Positions 62,771 to 64,000 of a stretch of 64,000 nt of DNA are shown piece after piece (position 1 is the first letter of the stretch; each line of letters begins with the position of its first letter). The stretch spans positions 5,702,242 through 5,766,241 of the forward strand of contig JAJHZJ010000252.1 of NCBI GenBank assembly GCA_023548195.1, written 5' to 3'. Position numbers and translations under genes: made by a program. The notes beneath the pieces were generated by a model that saw only the letters and a program-made list of their open reading frames with translations, was not told the DNA's origin and made no database searches. The stretch comes from Bettongia penicillata ogilbyi. Lineage: Eukaryota; Chordata; Mammalia; Diprotodontia; Potoroidae.

Positions 62771-64000
62771 ATGCTGGCTTAGTGCTGAAGGACTCACCCA
62801 GTTTGAAATGATAGAGCAACTTCATTATTATTGAGATCAGTGATAATGGTGTCAGGAAGGAGTCGCATCAATTTGAAAAGGAAAGAGTTTTAATTCTTTT
62901 ACTTTCTGCCTCTGGAACATGGGGTAAAATAGTTCTCTTTCCTTGTGTTTTGCATTTCTTTTGAATGCAATGAATAAATTACTATGCCTAACTCATATTG
63001 TACATTCAGTACCTTCCTACTTTCTTCACTCTAGACATGAGCTATACATAAACTTAGGAGCAAGGGTATAAAGAAGGGAAGAAAGTGAGAAAAGGTGCTT
63101 CACTCCTATTAGAAGCCAGGCTTCCTTCAGGACTGCAACTGGTCCACCCACAGGCATGGGAGGGAGAGGGAAAGAGTGCCCAGAGAAAGGCAGTTGTTGA
63201 ATTTGCCTAAGTTCCCAATGGCTCTGGGCTATAGGTTCACCAAGTTTTCAAACCCAAGTTTATGCCATTATTTCATGTAGGTAAATACAGAGGGAAAAGG
63301 CACAGGGACATGCTGAAGCCAGGGGCCAAGGATAGCTTATTTCTGCTATGTTCTTAAAGCACTTTCTTGCCCTCTTCTTTTGTAGATGCAGCCAGAAACA
63401 GCCTGAAAGGGGGCTTCTGCATGCCTCTACAAACGGATGGGTTATAAAAGCTGGAAGGGTGGTAAATGTTCCAGATCCTCTGGACCAGCCAGATAATCAC
63501 ACTATAAAAATGCTAAGTATAGTGGATAGGCTGAGTTGACTGATTTACAGTGATGGGACTCATTAGCTGGTCTACACAATCCCTTCAGTTATATCATTGG
63601 ACTGGTACTATTGTCCTATGCCCATCCTTATAGACAGAGCTGCCAGTAGGATCCCATTTTGGGTAAAGAGGGTCCAAGCTGGAAGTTCTTCTTACAAGGG
63701 AAAAGAGATGCAGAGAAAGTCGTTGGATCAAAGACCTAGTAACAGATAGGATGCCAGACTAGAAAAATTTAAAAAAGAACACTGTGTACAAAGAGATTAT
63801 TGGAGACTGGAAGAAGCAGATCCTTTAACTTTAGGGGACCTCATAAAGGTCAGCGAGAGCCTCAAGAGCTTAAAAAAAATCTACACCAAAACTGACCTGA
63901 AGAGTCAGAGAAAGTGAGAAGGAACCGAGAAAGTCACAGATAACCTTCCTCTTCCCTGCATCTGGGAACGTGAATCTTTAAAAAACCCAAATATGCAAAA
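62771..64000. other. Upstream intergenic, nothing recognised
   Basis: No exon, named repeat or RNA gene seen. In human, XK lies on this side of CYBB, but I find none of its coding sequence here. Confidence 0.45.

Overview
This is vertebrate nuclear DNA, almost certainly from a marsupial. It is AT-rich, intron-rich and packed with retrotransposons: marsupial-type L1 copies, CORE-SINEs with an RTE-type tail, MIR and L2/CR1 relics, and long microsatellites. It is not prokaryotic. I cannot fix the species; one SINE tail family hints at an Australian lineage, but only weakly.

The window holds one functional protein-coding gene, CYBB (NOX2, gp91phox), complete on the minus strand. The start codon is at 55331-55329 and the stop codon at 4079-4077. 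I could place all 13 coding exons. Every intron has GT-AG ends, reading phase is continuous, and the coding total is 1722 nt, giving 573 residues (human has 570). The three extra residues lie in the extracellular loop coded by exon 5. Haem histidines, the FAD and NADPH motifs, the p47phox-binding STRIRRQL stretch and the terminal Phe are all present. Upstream of the start codon lies a recognisable myeloid promoter with CCAAT, ETS/IRF-like, PU.1 and TATA-like elements. NOX2 pairs with p22phox in phagocyte membranes and passes electrons from NADPH through FAD and two haems to oxygen, making superoxide.

Layout from low to high coordinates: 1-4076 is 3' UTR plus downstream DNA with SINEs; 4077-8312 holds exons 13-11; 8313-21342 is intron 10, about 13 kb, built mostly from nested L1 copies with a dead HNRNPA1 retrocopy; 21343-37986 holds exons 10-4; 37987-50543 is intron 3, about 12.6 kb, carrying a full-length ORF1-only (HAL1-like) element and a probable solo LTR; 50544-55331 holds exons 3-1; 55332-64000 is promoter and upstream intergenic DNA with SINEs, a long TC tract and a second possible LTR.

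No CRISPR array, operon, RNA gene or second living gene was found. The most informative points are the complete gene model, the changed N-glycosylation sites of the predicted protein, the conserved promoter, and insertions whose order is fixed by target-site duplications.
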